Below are positions 1 to 5,244 of a DNA stretch of 8,076 nucleotides, piece after piece (the first letter of the stretch is position 1; every line of letters starts with the position of its first letter). The stretch is from positions 1 through 8,076 of the forward strand of contig CALAQQ010000174.1 in assembly GCA_937888485.1 (NCBI GenBank), in the 5' to 3' direction. The notes under the pieces are model-generated. The model was not told the DNA's origin. It saw only the letters and a program-made list of their open reading frames with translations, and did no database searches. The stretch is from an uncultured Clostridia bacterium. Lineage in GTDB: Bacteria; Bacillota; Clostridia; Oscillospirales; Acutalibacteraceae. The position numbers and the translations under genes were made by a program.

Positions 1-587
1 GAGTTATCGACCTTGACATAAAAATCCCCGTCATCGGTCTTACGGGTCAGACGGGTTCAGGCAAAACAACGGTTGCGGCAATTCTCGAAGAAAAGGGATG
101 CGCAATTGTTGATACCGATGTTCTCGCAAGAGAAGCTGTCCGAAACCCCGAAGTGGTTTCCATGCTCTGCAAGGAATTCGGCGAAGATATCATCGTTGAC
201 GGTGTTCTTGACAGACGTGAGCTTGCCAGAAGAGCATTCGCAACCAAAGAGGGTACGGCGAAGCTCAGTGCCATAACCCATCCCGAAATAACCCGTCTTG
301 CAATAGAGCTGATACATAAGGAATATGAAAACGGTGCAAAGGCGGCAGTTATCGATGCGGCATTGCTTTTTGACAGTCCGCTTGCATGTATTTGCGATAA
401 AACAGTCAGCATTGTTGCACCCGAAAATATCCGTCTTGAAAGAATCATGAACCGTGACGGAATTTCGGAAAATGATGCGCTTCTTCGCATGAATGCACAG
501 CCGCCGACGGAATATTATATCGAAAAATCGGATATCATTATTAATAATGACGGAAAAGATTTAGCTGAACAGATAAATTTTATTTGA
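1..587 (+). CDS. coaE: Dephospho-CoA kinase, 5' end cut by window edge
   Basis: Cytosolic enzyme that phosphorylates the ribose 3'-OH of dephospho-CoA with ATP, the last step of coenzyme A synthesis. The open frame runs from base 3 to a TGA at 585-587 and gives 194 residues. The family is about 200 residues long, so only a few N-terminal residues are missing. Visible motifs, numbered from the first visible codon: a P-loop GQTGSGKT at about 15-22, the acceptor-side DTD at about 38-40, LDRRELARRAF followed by THPEI in the middle, a Walker-B-like VIDAALLFD, and the lid/Q region MNAQPPTEYYIEKSD ending in IINNDG. The family usually shows AD-x-VI-x-N-x-G at that last place; here it is SDIIINNDG. 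The gene directly precedes apeA (18 nt gap) and probably shares its transcript. Identification is from motifs and is firm; the true start lies upstream of the window. Confidence 0.95.
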   Translation, partial: VIDLDIKIPVIGLTGQTGSGKTTVAAILEEKGCAIVDTDVLAREAVRNPEVVSMLCKEFGEDIIVDGVLDRRELARRAFATKEGTAKLSAITHPEITRLAIELIHKEYENGAKAAVIDAALLFDSPLACICDKTVSIVAPENIRLERIMNRDGISENDALLRMNAQPPTEYYIEKSDIIINNDGKDLAEQINFI

Positions 588-605
588 TTGGAAAGGAAAA
601 TTGAT

Positions 606-2018
606 ATGTGCGAAAAAACTCAGGCAGAATTGCTCAAGGAAGAACTTTTTTATTCGGCACAGCATGCTTCTTATACATGTGAAGATGATGAAATCGCTGT
701 TGCGGATGATTTTTGCGAGGGCTATAAAGATTTCCTCGACAGCTGCAAAACCGAGCGCGAGGCTGTTGTTTTTGTAAAGGAACTTGCCGAAAGAAACGGT
801 TATAAATCCTTCAATCCCGATGCGGTTTATGAGGCAGGCGACAAGGTTTATTCCGTTATCCGTTCAAAGGCGCTCATTCTCTGCACTTTTGGTGAAAAGG
901 GACTTGAAAACGGTGCAAAAATCGTTGCTTCCCACATTGATTCACCCCGTCTTGACCTCAAACCCAATCCCCTTTATGAGGATTCGGAGCTTGCTCTTTT
1001 CAAAACTCATTACTACGGCGGAATCAAGAAATATCAGTGGACTGCAACACCTCTTTCTCTCCACGGTGTCATTTACCGCCGCGACGGTTCATGCGTTAAT
1101 GTCTGCATAGGCGAAGATGACGGCGATCCTCAGTTTGTTGTTACGGACCTTCTTCCTCATCTCGATAAAAAAATGGCAAACAGACCTCTCGGCGAGGCTA
1201 TTGAGGGTGAAAATCTCAATATTCTCATCGGAAGCCGTCCTTTCGGAAAAGACAAGGGCAGCGAGATGGTGAAGCTCAACATCATGAAGCTTCTCAACGA
1301 AAAATACGGTATAGTTGAAGCGGATTTCCTTTCCGCAGAACTCGAAGCAGTTCCCGCTTACAAGGCATCGGACATCGGTTTTGACAGAAGCATGATCGGC
1401 TCATACGGTCATGATGACAGAGTGTGTGCCTATCCTTCGGTTATGGCTGAAATCGATACCGTAAATCCCGAATTCACATCTGTTACCGTTATCACTGACA
1501 AGGAAGAAACAGGTTCAGACGGCAATACAGGTCTTCATTCTGCATTCCTCAAGCATTTTATTGCCGATATCGCAAAAACTCAGGGTCTTGAGGGCAGAGA
1601 TGTTCTCAGAGCATCGGAATGCCTTTCTGCAGATGTAAACGCAGGTTTCGACCCCACTTATCCTTCTGTTCACGACAAACTCAATGCGGCTTACCTCAAC
1701 AAGGGTATCGTTGTTACAAAATATACAGGCTCGAGAGGAAAGGGCGGTACCAACGATGCGAATGCAGAGTTCATGTCGAAGGTGCGCACAATCTTTGATA
1801 ACGCTTGTGTTTCATGGCAGACGGGCGAACTCGGCAAGGTTGACGAAGGCGGTGGCGGAACAGTTGCAAAATATGTTGCAAATCTCGGTGTTGAGGTTGT
1901 TGATGTCGGTGTTCCCGTTCTTTCGATGCATGCACCCTTTGAAGTAGTTTCAAAGCTCGATGTCTATATGGCATACAAAGGCTTTAAAGCTTTTTTGGAA
2001 CAAAACAGCGAAAACTAA
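606..2018 (+). CDS. apeA: M18 family metallo-aminopeptidase (type 1)
   Basis: Predicted cytosolic zinc aminopeptidase of the M18 family, which removes N-terminal residues from peptides in protein turnover. It has 470 residues from the ATG at 606, matching bacterial 'aminopeptidase 1' proteins (about 460-470); the second bacterial M18 type is shorter. The dinuclear metal site is complete: H110 in SHIDSPRLD, D270/D271 in YGHDDR, the catalytic/ligand pair E300-E301 in TDKEETGSDG, D343 in SADVNAGFD, and H442 in SMHAPFE. The KTHYYGGIKKYQW stretch (about 133-145) is typical of this type. A longer reading from a TTG at 588 exists but is rejected: GGAAAGG at 590-596 is a ribosome binding site 9 nt before the ATG at 606. 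No signal peptide is seen. The gene follows coaE by 18 nt and is followed by an intrinsic terminator, so it ends that operon. Confidence 0.95.
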   Translation: MCEKTQAELLKEELFYSAQHASYTCEDDEIAVADDFCEGYKDFLDSCKTEREAVVFVKELAERNGYKSFNPDAVYEAGDKVYSVIRSKALILCTFGEKGLENGAKIVASHIDSPRLDLKPNPLYEDSELALFKTHYYGGIKKYQWTATPLSLHGVIYRRDGSCVNVCIGEDDGDPQFVVTDLLPHLDKKMANRPLGEAIEGENLNILIGSRPFGKDKGSEMVKLNIMKLLNEKYGIVEADFLSAELEAVPAYKASDIGFDRSMIGSYGHDDRVCAYPSVMAEIDTVNPEFTSVTVITDKEETGSDGNTGLHSAFLKHFIADIAKTQGLEGRDVLRASECLSADVNAGFDPTYPSVHDKLNAAYLNKGIVVTKYTGSRGKGGTNDANAEFMSKVRTIFDNACVSWQTGELGKVDEGGGGTVAKYVANLGVEVVDVGVPVLSMHAPFEVVSKLDVYMAYKGFKAFLEQNSEN

Positions 2019-2108
2019 GTAAAAATTGAACAAATTTGATTCAAATACATCATTTGTTTACAATTTGTTAACATTTCTACAACACAAACAAAGCAATTAT
2101 ACAATATT

Positions 2109-2150
2109 ATACACATTGTCAAAAACTTATTTGACAATGTGTATTTTTTT
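2109..2150 (+). terminator. Intrinsic terminator of the coaE-apeA operon
   Basis: A 15-bp perfect stem (2109-2123 with 2130-2144) and a 6-nt loop (AACTTA) run straight into a T tract at 2144-2150. It lies about 90 nt after the apeA stop. The minus-strand side has no T run, so it acts on plus-strand transcripts. Confidence 0.88.
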
Positions 2151-2202
2151 ATTTATTTAATTTGACAACTTCTTTTTTCATTTTTATTTTCTCTTTCCCC
2201 AA

Positions 2203-2244
2203 TGCACTGCCGGATGCTGCACACATCCGGCAGTGCACCTTTTT
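2203..2244 (+). terminator. Second hairpin with T run, probable back-up terminator
   Basis: A perfect 14-bp GC-rich stem (2203-2216 with 2224-2237) and a 7-nt loop are followed by CC and T5 at 2240-2244. Read on the minus strand the sequence after the stem is purine-rich without T's, so a plus-strand role is more likely. It may catch read-through from the 2109-2150 terminator before polymerase enters the convergent gene. An independent non-terminator role for the palindrome cannot be excluded. Confidence 0.6.
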
Positions 2245-2247
2245 GTG

Positions 2248-2283
2248 AAAAAACGGCACACTTCATTTCTGAAGTGCGCCGTA
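2248..2283 (-). terminator. Intrinsic terminator of the small minus-strand gene
   Basis: Stem 2253-2265 with 2270-2282. On the minus-strand RNA all 13 positions pair (one G-U), the loop is GAAA, and the stem is followed by U6 (the A run at 2248-2253 on the plus strand). On the plus-strand RNA the same position is an A-C mismatch, although a T run at 2284-2290 follows, so some two-way activity is possible. It starts 8 nt after the stop of the 2290-2604 gene. Confidence 0.85.
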
Positions 2284-2289
2284 TTTTTT

Positions 2290-2604
2290 TTATTCTTCTA
2301 TTCTGTGACCGTCTTTGAATTTAACCTTACCGATGAAGGGGATTTTGAGGAAGCCGTCAAATTCATCGCCGTCGAAATCTATGTTGAGTTCAACATCCTT
2401 GCCGGGGAGGAGGGATGTTCTTGCAACGGCATAAATCGAATCGCCGTCTTCTTCAACGCTTTTGATTTCGATGTCAGGAATGTCTATTCCGGGGATATCA
2501 AGTTCAAAACCGTATTCACCGTTGTTGTCAAAAACCTTTATTTTAACTTCGCCTGAGAAAAACATTGTGTTAACGTTACATGCCCATTTGCCGAGACCAA
2601 TCAT
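2290..2604 (-). CDS. Small acidic protein of unknown function (104 aa)
   Basis: I do not recognise this protein. It has 104 residues beginning MIGLGKWACNVN and is rich in Asp/Glu and in alternating hydrophobic/polar runs such as VKIKVFD, YGFELDIPG, DIPDIEIKSV and VELNIDFDGDEFDGFLKIP. That pattern suggests an all-beta, soluble cytosolic fold; there is no signal peptide or membrane segment, and one Cys (C9). The ATG at 2604 was chosen over a longer upstream frame because AAAGGAGA (plus-strand 2611-2618) sits 6 nt before it and the promoter lies just upstream. It is a complete single-gene unit with promoter, RBS and terminator, convergent with apeA and divergent from the S10 operon. The full set of expression signals makes it a real gene. 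Its function is unknown, and the neighbourhood does not suggest one. Confidence 0.85.
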   Translation of the reverse strand: MIGLGKWACNVNTMFFSGEVKIKVFDNNGEYGFELDIPGIDIPDIEIKSVEEDGDSIYAVARTSLLPGKDVELNIDFDGDEFDGFLKIPFIGKVKFKDGHRIEE

Positions 2605-2629
2605 AATTATTCTCCTTTCGCTGTGTGAT

Positions 2630-2658
2630 ATTATAATTATTTTACCATGTTCGAGCAA
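2630..2658 (-). promoter_or_regulatory. Promoter of the small minus-strand gene
   Basis: On the minus strand, TTGCTC (plus 2653-2658) and a perfect TATAAT (plus 2630-2635) are separated by 17 bp, as for a housekeeping sigma factor. Transcription would begin near 2623, leaving a leader of only about 20 nt that contains the AAAGGAGA ribosome binding site. Confidence 0.75.
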
Positions 2659-2861
2659 TAATAGCAAGAAATTTATTTTCTGTACATTGGGGAGAGAATA
2701 TCCGGACTACACATTATATTGTGGAAATAAATATATATTATATATACATTTTATATATGTGCATTTACGGAGGATTATCGGTTCACTGCGTTAAAGCGCC
2801 AAAACCCTTGATATGCTTAGGTTTTCGGGCAAAAATTTTTCAAAAAAATTGTAAAAAACTA
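2659..2861. other. AT-rich non-coding spacer with an A/T-tract (UP-like) element
   Basis: No gene is supported here. Positions 2725-2760 are almost pure A/T (alternating TATA runs). A short inverted repeat AAAACC/GGTTTT lies at 2801-2806 and 2820-2825. The stretch 2831-2860 is phased A and T tracts immediately before the -35 of the S10 operon promoter, which is what an UP element contacting the RNA polymerase alpha subunit looks like. Long frames through this region start at weak codons, run across the promoter and are not believable. The UP-element role is inference. Confidence 0.55.
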
Positions 2862-2890
2862 TTGACATTATTGACAGATGATGTTATTAT
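2862..2890 (+). promoter_or_regulatory. Main promoter of the S10 ribosomal protein operon
   Basis: A perfect -35 TTGACA (2862-2867), a 17-bp spacer and TATTAT (2885-2890) match the housekeeping sigma consensus at 11 of 12 positions. A second TTGACA at 2871-2876 is too close to the -10 to be used with it. The start of transcription would be near G2897, which is also the first paired base of the leader's first helix. Strength fits a ribosomal protein operon. Confidence 0.85.
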
Positions 2891-3009
2891 AACAAAGCAC
2901 GGTTTCTGGAAAAGGGGTAAGTATGCCCGAAAGCAACAGAAAACCATGCAGATATGCGTTGATGCAGGAGGTGGCCGCTCGACGAAGCGGGAAATTTCTG
3001 CGGAGTATG

Positions 3010-3140
3010 TCCGATTTTAAACCGGGCGATTTGTGTCCTTGCTAAAGGTTTGCCGTTCCCGGGCAGCCTTGTTGCGGGGATAACTATGTGCAAATGCGAA
3101 AGCTACCCGGAAATATGTTTTTCCGGTTTTTAAAATCGGA
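3010..3140 (+). promoter_or_regulatory. Candidate antiterminator pairing (3010-3025 with 3123-3140)
   Basis: T3010-A3018 pair with 3132-3140, 3019-3021 with 3129-3131, and CCGG 3022-3025 with CCGG 3123-3126, leaving a 2-nt bulge (3127-3128): 16 bp over a distance of about 100 nt. G3009-C3141 can extend it. The pairing uses the whole 3' arm and T tract of the hairpin at 3107-3126, so the two cannot exist together. The pairing is seen in the sequence; its function is inference. Confidence 0.5.
3107..3131 (+). terminator. Intrinsic-terminator-like attenuator in the S10 leader
   Basis: CCGGAAA (3107-3113) and TTTCCGG (3120-3126) form a 7-bp stem with the 6-nt loop TATGTT, followed by T5 (3127-3131). 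It lies about 78 nt before rpsJ and 235 nt into the transcript. The minus strand has no T run after the stem. The stem is short, so it would be a leaky rather than complete terminator, as expected of an attenuator. Confidence 0.55.
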
Positions 3141-3208
3141 CGGGTTGAAACACCCGGGTCGGTTTTCACGAATTTGCAGCCCGCCAATTATTTAAGGAGG
3201 CGTTCCAC

Positions 3209-3520
3209 ATGGCAGTTAAGGGAAAGATCAGAATCAGACTCAAGGGCTATGACCACAGCCTTGTTGACAAGGCAGCGGAAAAGATAGTTGAGACAGCAAA
3301 GAGAACAGGTGCTCAGGTATCAGGTCCCGTTCCCCTTCCCACAGAGAAGGAAGTCGTAACCATCCTTCGTGCTGTTCACAAGTATAAGGACAGCCGCGAA
3401 CAGTTTGAGCAGAGAACACACAAAAGGCTTATCGACATCATCAGACCCTCAGCTAAGACAGTTGAAGCTCTGACAGGTCTTGAGCTTCCCGCAGGTGTTG
3501 AAATCGAAATTAAACTTTAA
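3209..3520 (+). CDS. rpsJ: 30S ribosomal protein S10 (NusE)
   Basis: Component of the 30S head, and as NusE a partner of NusB in antitermination complexes. It has 103 residues, the usual length (about 102). Diagnostic sequence: KIRIRLKGYDHSLVD at the N-terminus, VSGPVPLPT at 37-45, and the extended-loop segment SREQFEQRTHKRLIDI at 62-77, ending LPAGVEIEIKL. AAGGAGG at 3194-3200 is 8 nt before the ATG. It is the first gene of the operon, about 310 nt after the promoter, and therefore the gene most directly exposed to the leader switch. Nothing is missing or unusual in the protein. Confidence 0.98.
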   Translation: MAVKGKIRIRLKGYDHSLVDKAAEKIVETAKRTGAQVSGPVPLPTEKEVVTILRAVHKYKDSREQFEQRTHKRLIDIIRPSAKTVEALTGLELPAGVEIEIKL

Positions 3521-3540
3521 TTTCAACATATGCAGGTCAT

Positions 3541-3556
3541 GTTGGCGAAAGTCAAC
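3541..3556 (+). other. Short GNRA-loop hairpin between rpsJ and rplC
   Basis: GTTGGC (3541-3546) and GTCAAC (3551-3556) pair over 6 bp with one G-U, closed by a GAAA tetraloop. It sits in the 62-nt gap about 10 nt before the rplC ribosome binding site. No T run follows, so it is not a terminator. A role in mRNA processing or in translation of L3 is only possible. Confidence 0.4.
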
Positions 3557-3582
3557 CAATAACCTAACAGGAGGAAAGCAAT

Positions 3583-4209
3583 ATGCAGAAAGCACTCATC
3601 GGCAAGAAGATCGGTATGACACAGATCTTCGACGAAAAGGGAAACGTAGTTCCCGTAACAGTAGTTGAAGCAGGTCCCTGCACAGTCGTTATGAAGAAGA
3701 CAATCGAAAACGACGGTTATGAAGCAGTTCAGCTCGGCTTCGGCGACGTAAAAGTTCAGCGCGTGAATAAACCCATGATGGGCCACTTCAAGAAGGCTGA
3801 CGTAGCTCCCAAGAAGACACTCAAAGAGTTCAAGCTCGAAGGTGAACTTAATGTGGGCGACACAATCAAGGCAGACATCTTTGCAGCAGGCGAAAAAGTT
3901 GACGTAGCAGGCACAAGCAAAGGTAAAGGAACTGCCGGTTCAATCAAGAGATGGAACTTCTCCAGACTCAAGGAATCCCACGGTACCGGTCCTGTTGCAA
4001 GACATGCAGGTTCACTCGGTGCTTGCTCCGACCCCTCAAGAGTTTATAAGGGAAAGAAGCTTGCAGGTCACCTTGGCTGCGAAAAAGTTACAATCCAGAA
4101 TCTTGACGTAGTTAAAGTAGACGCAGAAAACAACCTCATCGCTATCAAGGGCGCTATTCCCGGCCCCAAGGGCGGAATCGTTGTTATCCGCAATTCAGTT
4201 AAAGCATAA
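3583..4209 (+). CDS. rplC: 50S ribosomal protein L3
   Basis: Early-assembling 23S rRNA-binding protein whose long central extension reaches toward the peptidyl transferase centre. It has 208 residues, normal for bacteria (about 205-210). Recognisable parts: the start MQKALIGKKIGMTQIFDEKG, the KGKGTAGSIKRWNF segment at 113-126, SHGTGPVARHAGSLG at 132-146 and RVYKGKKLAGHLG at 153-165, ending in GPKGGIVVIRNS. In E. coli a glutamine in the GSIGQ stretch is methylated by PrmB; the matching place here is Ala147 (GSLGA), so that modification would not occur. ACAGGAGG at 3567-3574 precedes the ATG by 8 nt. The 62-nt gap to rpsJ is longer than most in this operon. Confidence 0.98.
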   Translation: MQKALIGKKIGMTQIFDEKGNVVPVTVVEAGPCTVVMKKTIENDGYEAVQLGFGDVKVQRVNKPMMGHFKKADVAPKKTLKEFKLEGELNVGDTIKADIFAAGEKVDVAGTSKGKGTAGSIKRWNFSRLKESHGTGPVARHAGSLGACSDPSRVYKGKKLAGHLGCEKVTIQNLDVVKVDAENNLIAIKGAIPGPKGGIVVIRNSVKA

Positions 4210-4226
4210 GGAAAGGAGTAGAAAAA

Positions 4227-4850
4227 ATGGCTAAAGTTAAAGTTTTTGACATGGCTGGTAAGGCTCTCGCCGATATGGAACTTGCAGACAGCATTTTCGG
4301 TATCGAGCCCAGCATCCCTGCTATGCATCTCTGCGTAGTCAGCTACCTTGCAAATCAGCGTCAGGGTACACAGTCTACTCTTACCAGAGCAGAAGTAAGC
4401 GGCGGCGGAAAGAAGCCCTGGAGACAGAAGGGCACAGGCCGCGCAAGACAGGGTTCAACAAGAGCTCCCCAGTGGTATCACGGCGGTATCGCTCACGGAC
4501 CCAAGCCTCGTGATTATCACAAGGACGTAAACAAGAAGGTAAGAAGACTTGCTATCAAGTCAGCTCTCTCTGCAAAGCTTGCAGACAACGAGCTTATCGT
4601 TCTTGATTCACTTAATCTCGATGCAATCAAGACCAAGGAAATGGTTAAGGTTGTTAACGCACTTGAAACAGGCAAGAAGGTTCTTTTCGTTCTTCCCGAG
4701 AAGAATGATATCATCTATCGTTCAGCTCGCAACATTGCTGGCGTTAAGACAACTCTCGCCTCAACACTCAACGTTTATGACCTCCTTAACTGCGACACAG
4801 TTGTAGTTCTTAAGGATGCCGTAAGCAAGATCGAGGAGGTTTACGCATGA
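4227..4850 (+). CDS. rplD: 50S ribosomal protein L4
   Basis: Binds domain I of 23S rRNA early in 50S assembly; its long loop lines the constriction of the nascent-chain exit tunnel. It has 207 residues, usual length. The basic loop is clear at about 45-97: GTQSTLTRAEVSGGGKKPWRQKGTGRARQGS, then GPKPRDY. The C-terminal globular part continues with VRRLAIKSALSAKL and ends in VVVLKDAVSKIEEVYA. GGAAAGGAG at 4210-4218 is 8 nt before the ATG. The TGA overlaps the next gene's start (ATGA at 4847-4850), so rplW translation is probably coupled. In E. coli this protein represses its own operon through the S10 leader by attenuation and translational inhibition, which makes it the first candidate ligand for the leader described here; that is inference. 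Confidence 0.98.
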   Translation: MAKVKVFDMAGKALADMELADSIFGIEPSIPAMHLCVVSYLANQRQGTQSTLTRAEVSGGGKKPWRQKGTGRARQGSTRAPQWYHGGIAHGPKPRDYHKDVNKKVRRLAIKSALSAKLADNELIVLDSLNLDAIKTKEMVKVVNALETGKKVLFVLPEKNDIIYRSARNIAGVKTTLASTLNVYDLLNCDTVVVLKDAVSKIEEVYA

Positions 4851-5143
4851 GCAGATTAGCACAGGATATCATCCTCCGTCCCATCATCACAGAAAACAGC
4901 ATGGACGGCATTGCAGACCGCAAGTACACCTTCGAGGTTGCCAAGGATGCAAACAAGATTGAAATTGCCAAGGCAGTTGAAGAGCTTTTCGATGTTAAGG
5001 TTGCTAAGGTTAACACCATCAACGTTGACGGCAAGCTCAGAAGATACGGCCGTTTCGAAGGCTTCACAGCTTCCAAGAAAAAGGCAATCGTTACTCTTAC
5101 CGAAGACTCCAAGACAATCGAGTTCTTCGACGGTATGATGTAA
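4847..5143 (+). CDS. rplW: 50S ribosomal protein L23
   Basis: Sits at the exit of the 50S tunnel and is the docking site for trigger factor and the signal recognition particle. It has 98 residues, usual length. Family sequence: DIILRPIITENSM at 7-19, VAKDANKIEIAKAVEELFDVKVAKVNTINVDGK at 31-63, then the basic loop RRYGRFEGFTASKKKAIVTL at 65-84. The ATG overlaps the rplD stop by 4 nt and is served by GAGGAGG at 4833-4839 inside the end of rplD, 7 nt upstream. It is followed by the longest gap inside the operon (101 nt). Confidence 0.97.
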   Translation: MSRLAQDIILRPIITENSMDGIADRKYTFEVAKDANKIEIAKAVEELFDVKVAKVNTINVDGKLRRYGRFEGFTASKKKAIVTLTEDSKTIEFFDGMM

Positions 5144-5183
5144 TCACTACTTTATAAAGTATAAAATAAAGTAACCAAAATCC

Positions 5184-5225
5184 GGCGGTAAAGTATGGAG
5201 AATGACATTGCTCCGCAAAGCCGCT
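5184..5225 (+). promoter_or_regulatory. Foldable element in the rplW-rplB gap
   Basis: A two-part hairpin can be drawn just before the rplB ribosome binding site: 5184-5189 with 5220-5225 (6 bp, two G-U) enclosing GGAGAAT 5197-5203 with 5207-5214 (7 bp, one bulged G, loop GAC). No T run follows. The AAGGAG at 5228-5233 lies 3 nt beyond the outer stem. TATAAA sequences at 5153 and 5160 have no matching -35, so I do not call a promoter. It may modulate rplB translation. Confidence 0.4.
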
Positions 5226-5244
5226 ATAAGGAGAGTGTAGAAAA

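Larger units (their letters stand above)
2897..3208 (+). promoter_or_regulatory. Long structured leader of the S10 operon
   Basis: About 310 nt separate the predicted transcription start from the rpsJ start codon. Several helices can be drawn: 2897-2908 with 2937-2949 (11 bp, one mismatch, one bulge), beginning at the first transcribed base; 2964-2969 with 2996-3001 enclosing 2975-2979 with 2986-2990; 3047-3054 with 3062-3068 (3051-3054 with 3062-3065, 3047-3048 with 3067-3068); the terminator-like hairpin 3107-3126; and 3141-3145 with 3152-3156. The base composition and codon choice in all frames differ from the neighbouring genes, so this is more likely functional RNA than coding sequence. 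I match it to no riboswitch or ribosomal-protein leader that I know. In E. coli the S10 leader is the target of L4-mediated attenuation; a similar role here is inference. Confidence 0.7.

Noticed and set aside
588..605. TTG start extending apeA by six codons
   Set aside because: This stretch contains the GGAAAGG ribosome binding site for the ATG at 606, so it is untranslated.
2021..2070. Repeated AACAAATT/AATTTGTT and ATTTGATTCAAAT motifs after apeA
   Set aside because: Short A/T-rich inverted matches in the 3' untranslated region are likely by chance; no T run or protein-site pattern supports a function.
2719..2746. Possible second plus-strand promoter (TTGTGG, 16 bp, TATATA)
   Set aside because: Alternating TATA sequence gives many weak -10 matches; the 2862-2890 promoter is far better placed and closer to consensus.
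2967..2990. Sequence resembling the T-box antiterminator motif (GGTGG-CCGC)
   Set aside because: It sits only about 70 nt into the transcript, lacks stem I and the specifier loop, does not have the intact conserved motif, and is not followed by the terminator geometry of T-box leaders.
2721..3020. 99-codon open frame on the plus strand across the S10 promoter region
   Set aside because: It starts at a GTG without a convincing ribosome binding site, translates AT-rich DNA and the promoter itself, and shares no sense with any family; it ends inside the structured leader.
2887..3093. 68-codon open frame on the minus strand opposite the leader
   Set aside because: No promoter or ribosome binding site on that strand and atypical composition; it mirrors the GC-rich hairpins of the leader.
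5151..5167. TATAAA-like -10 boxes before rplB
   Set aside because: No plausible -35 hexamer at 16-18 bp upstream of either; the match is explained by local A/T richness.
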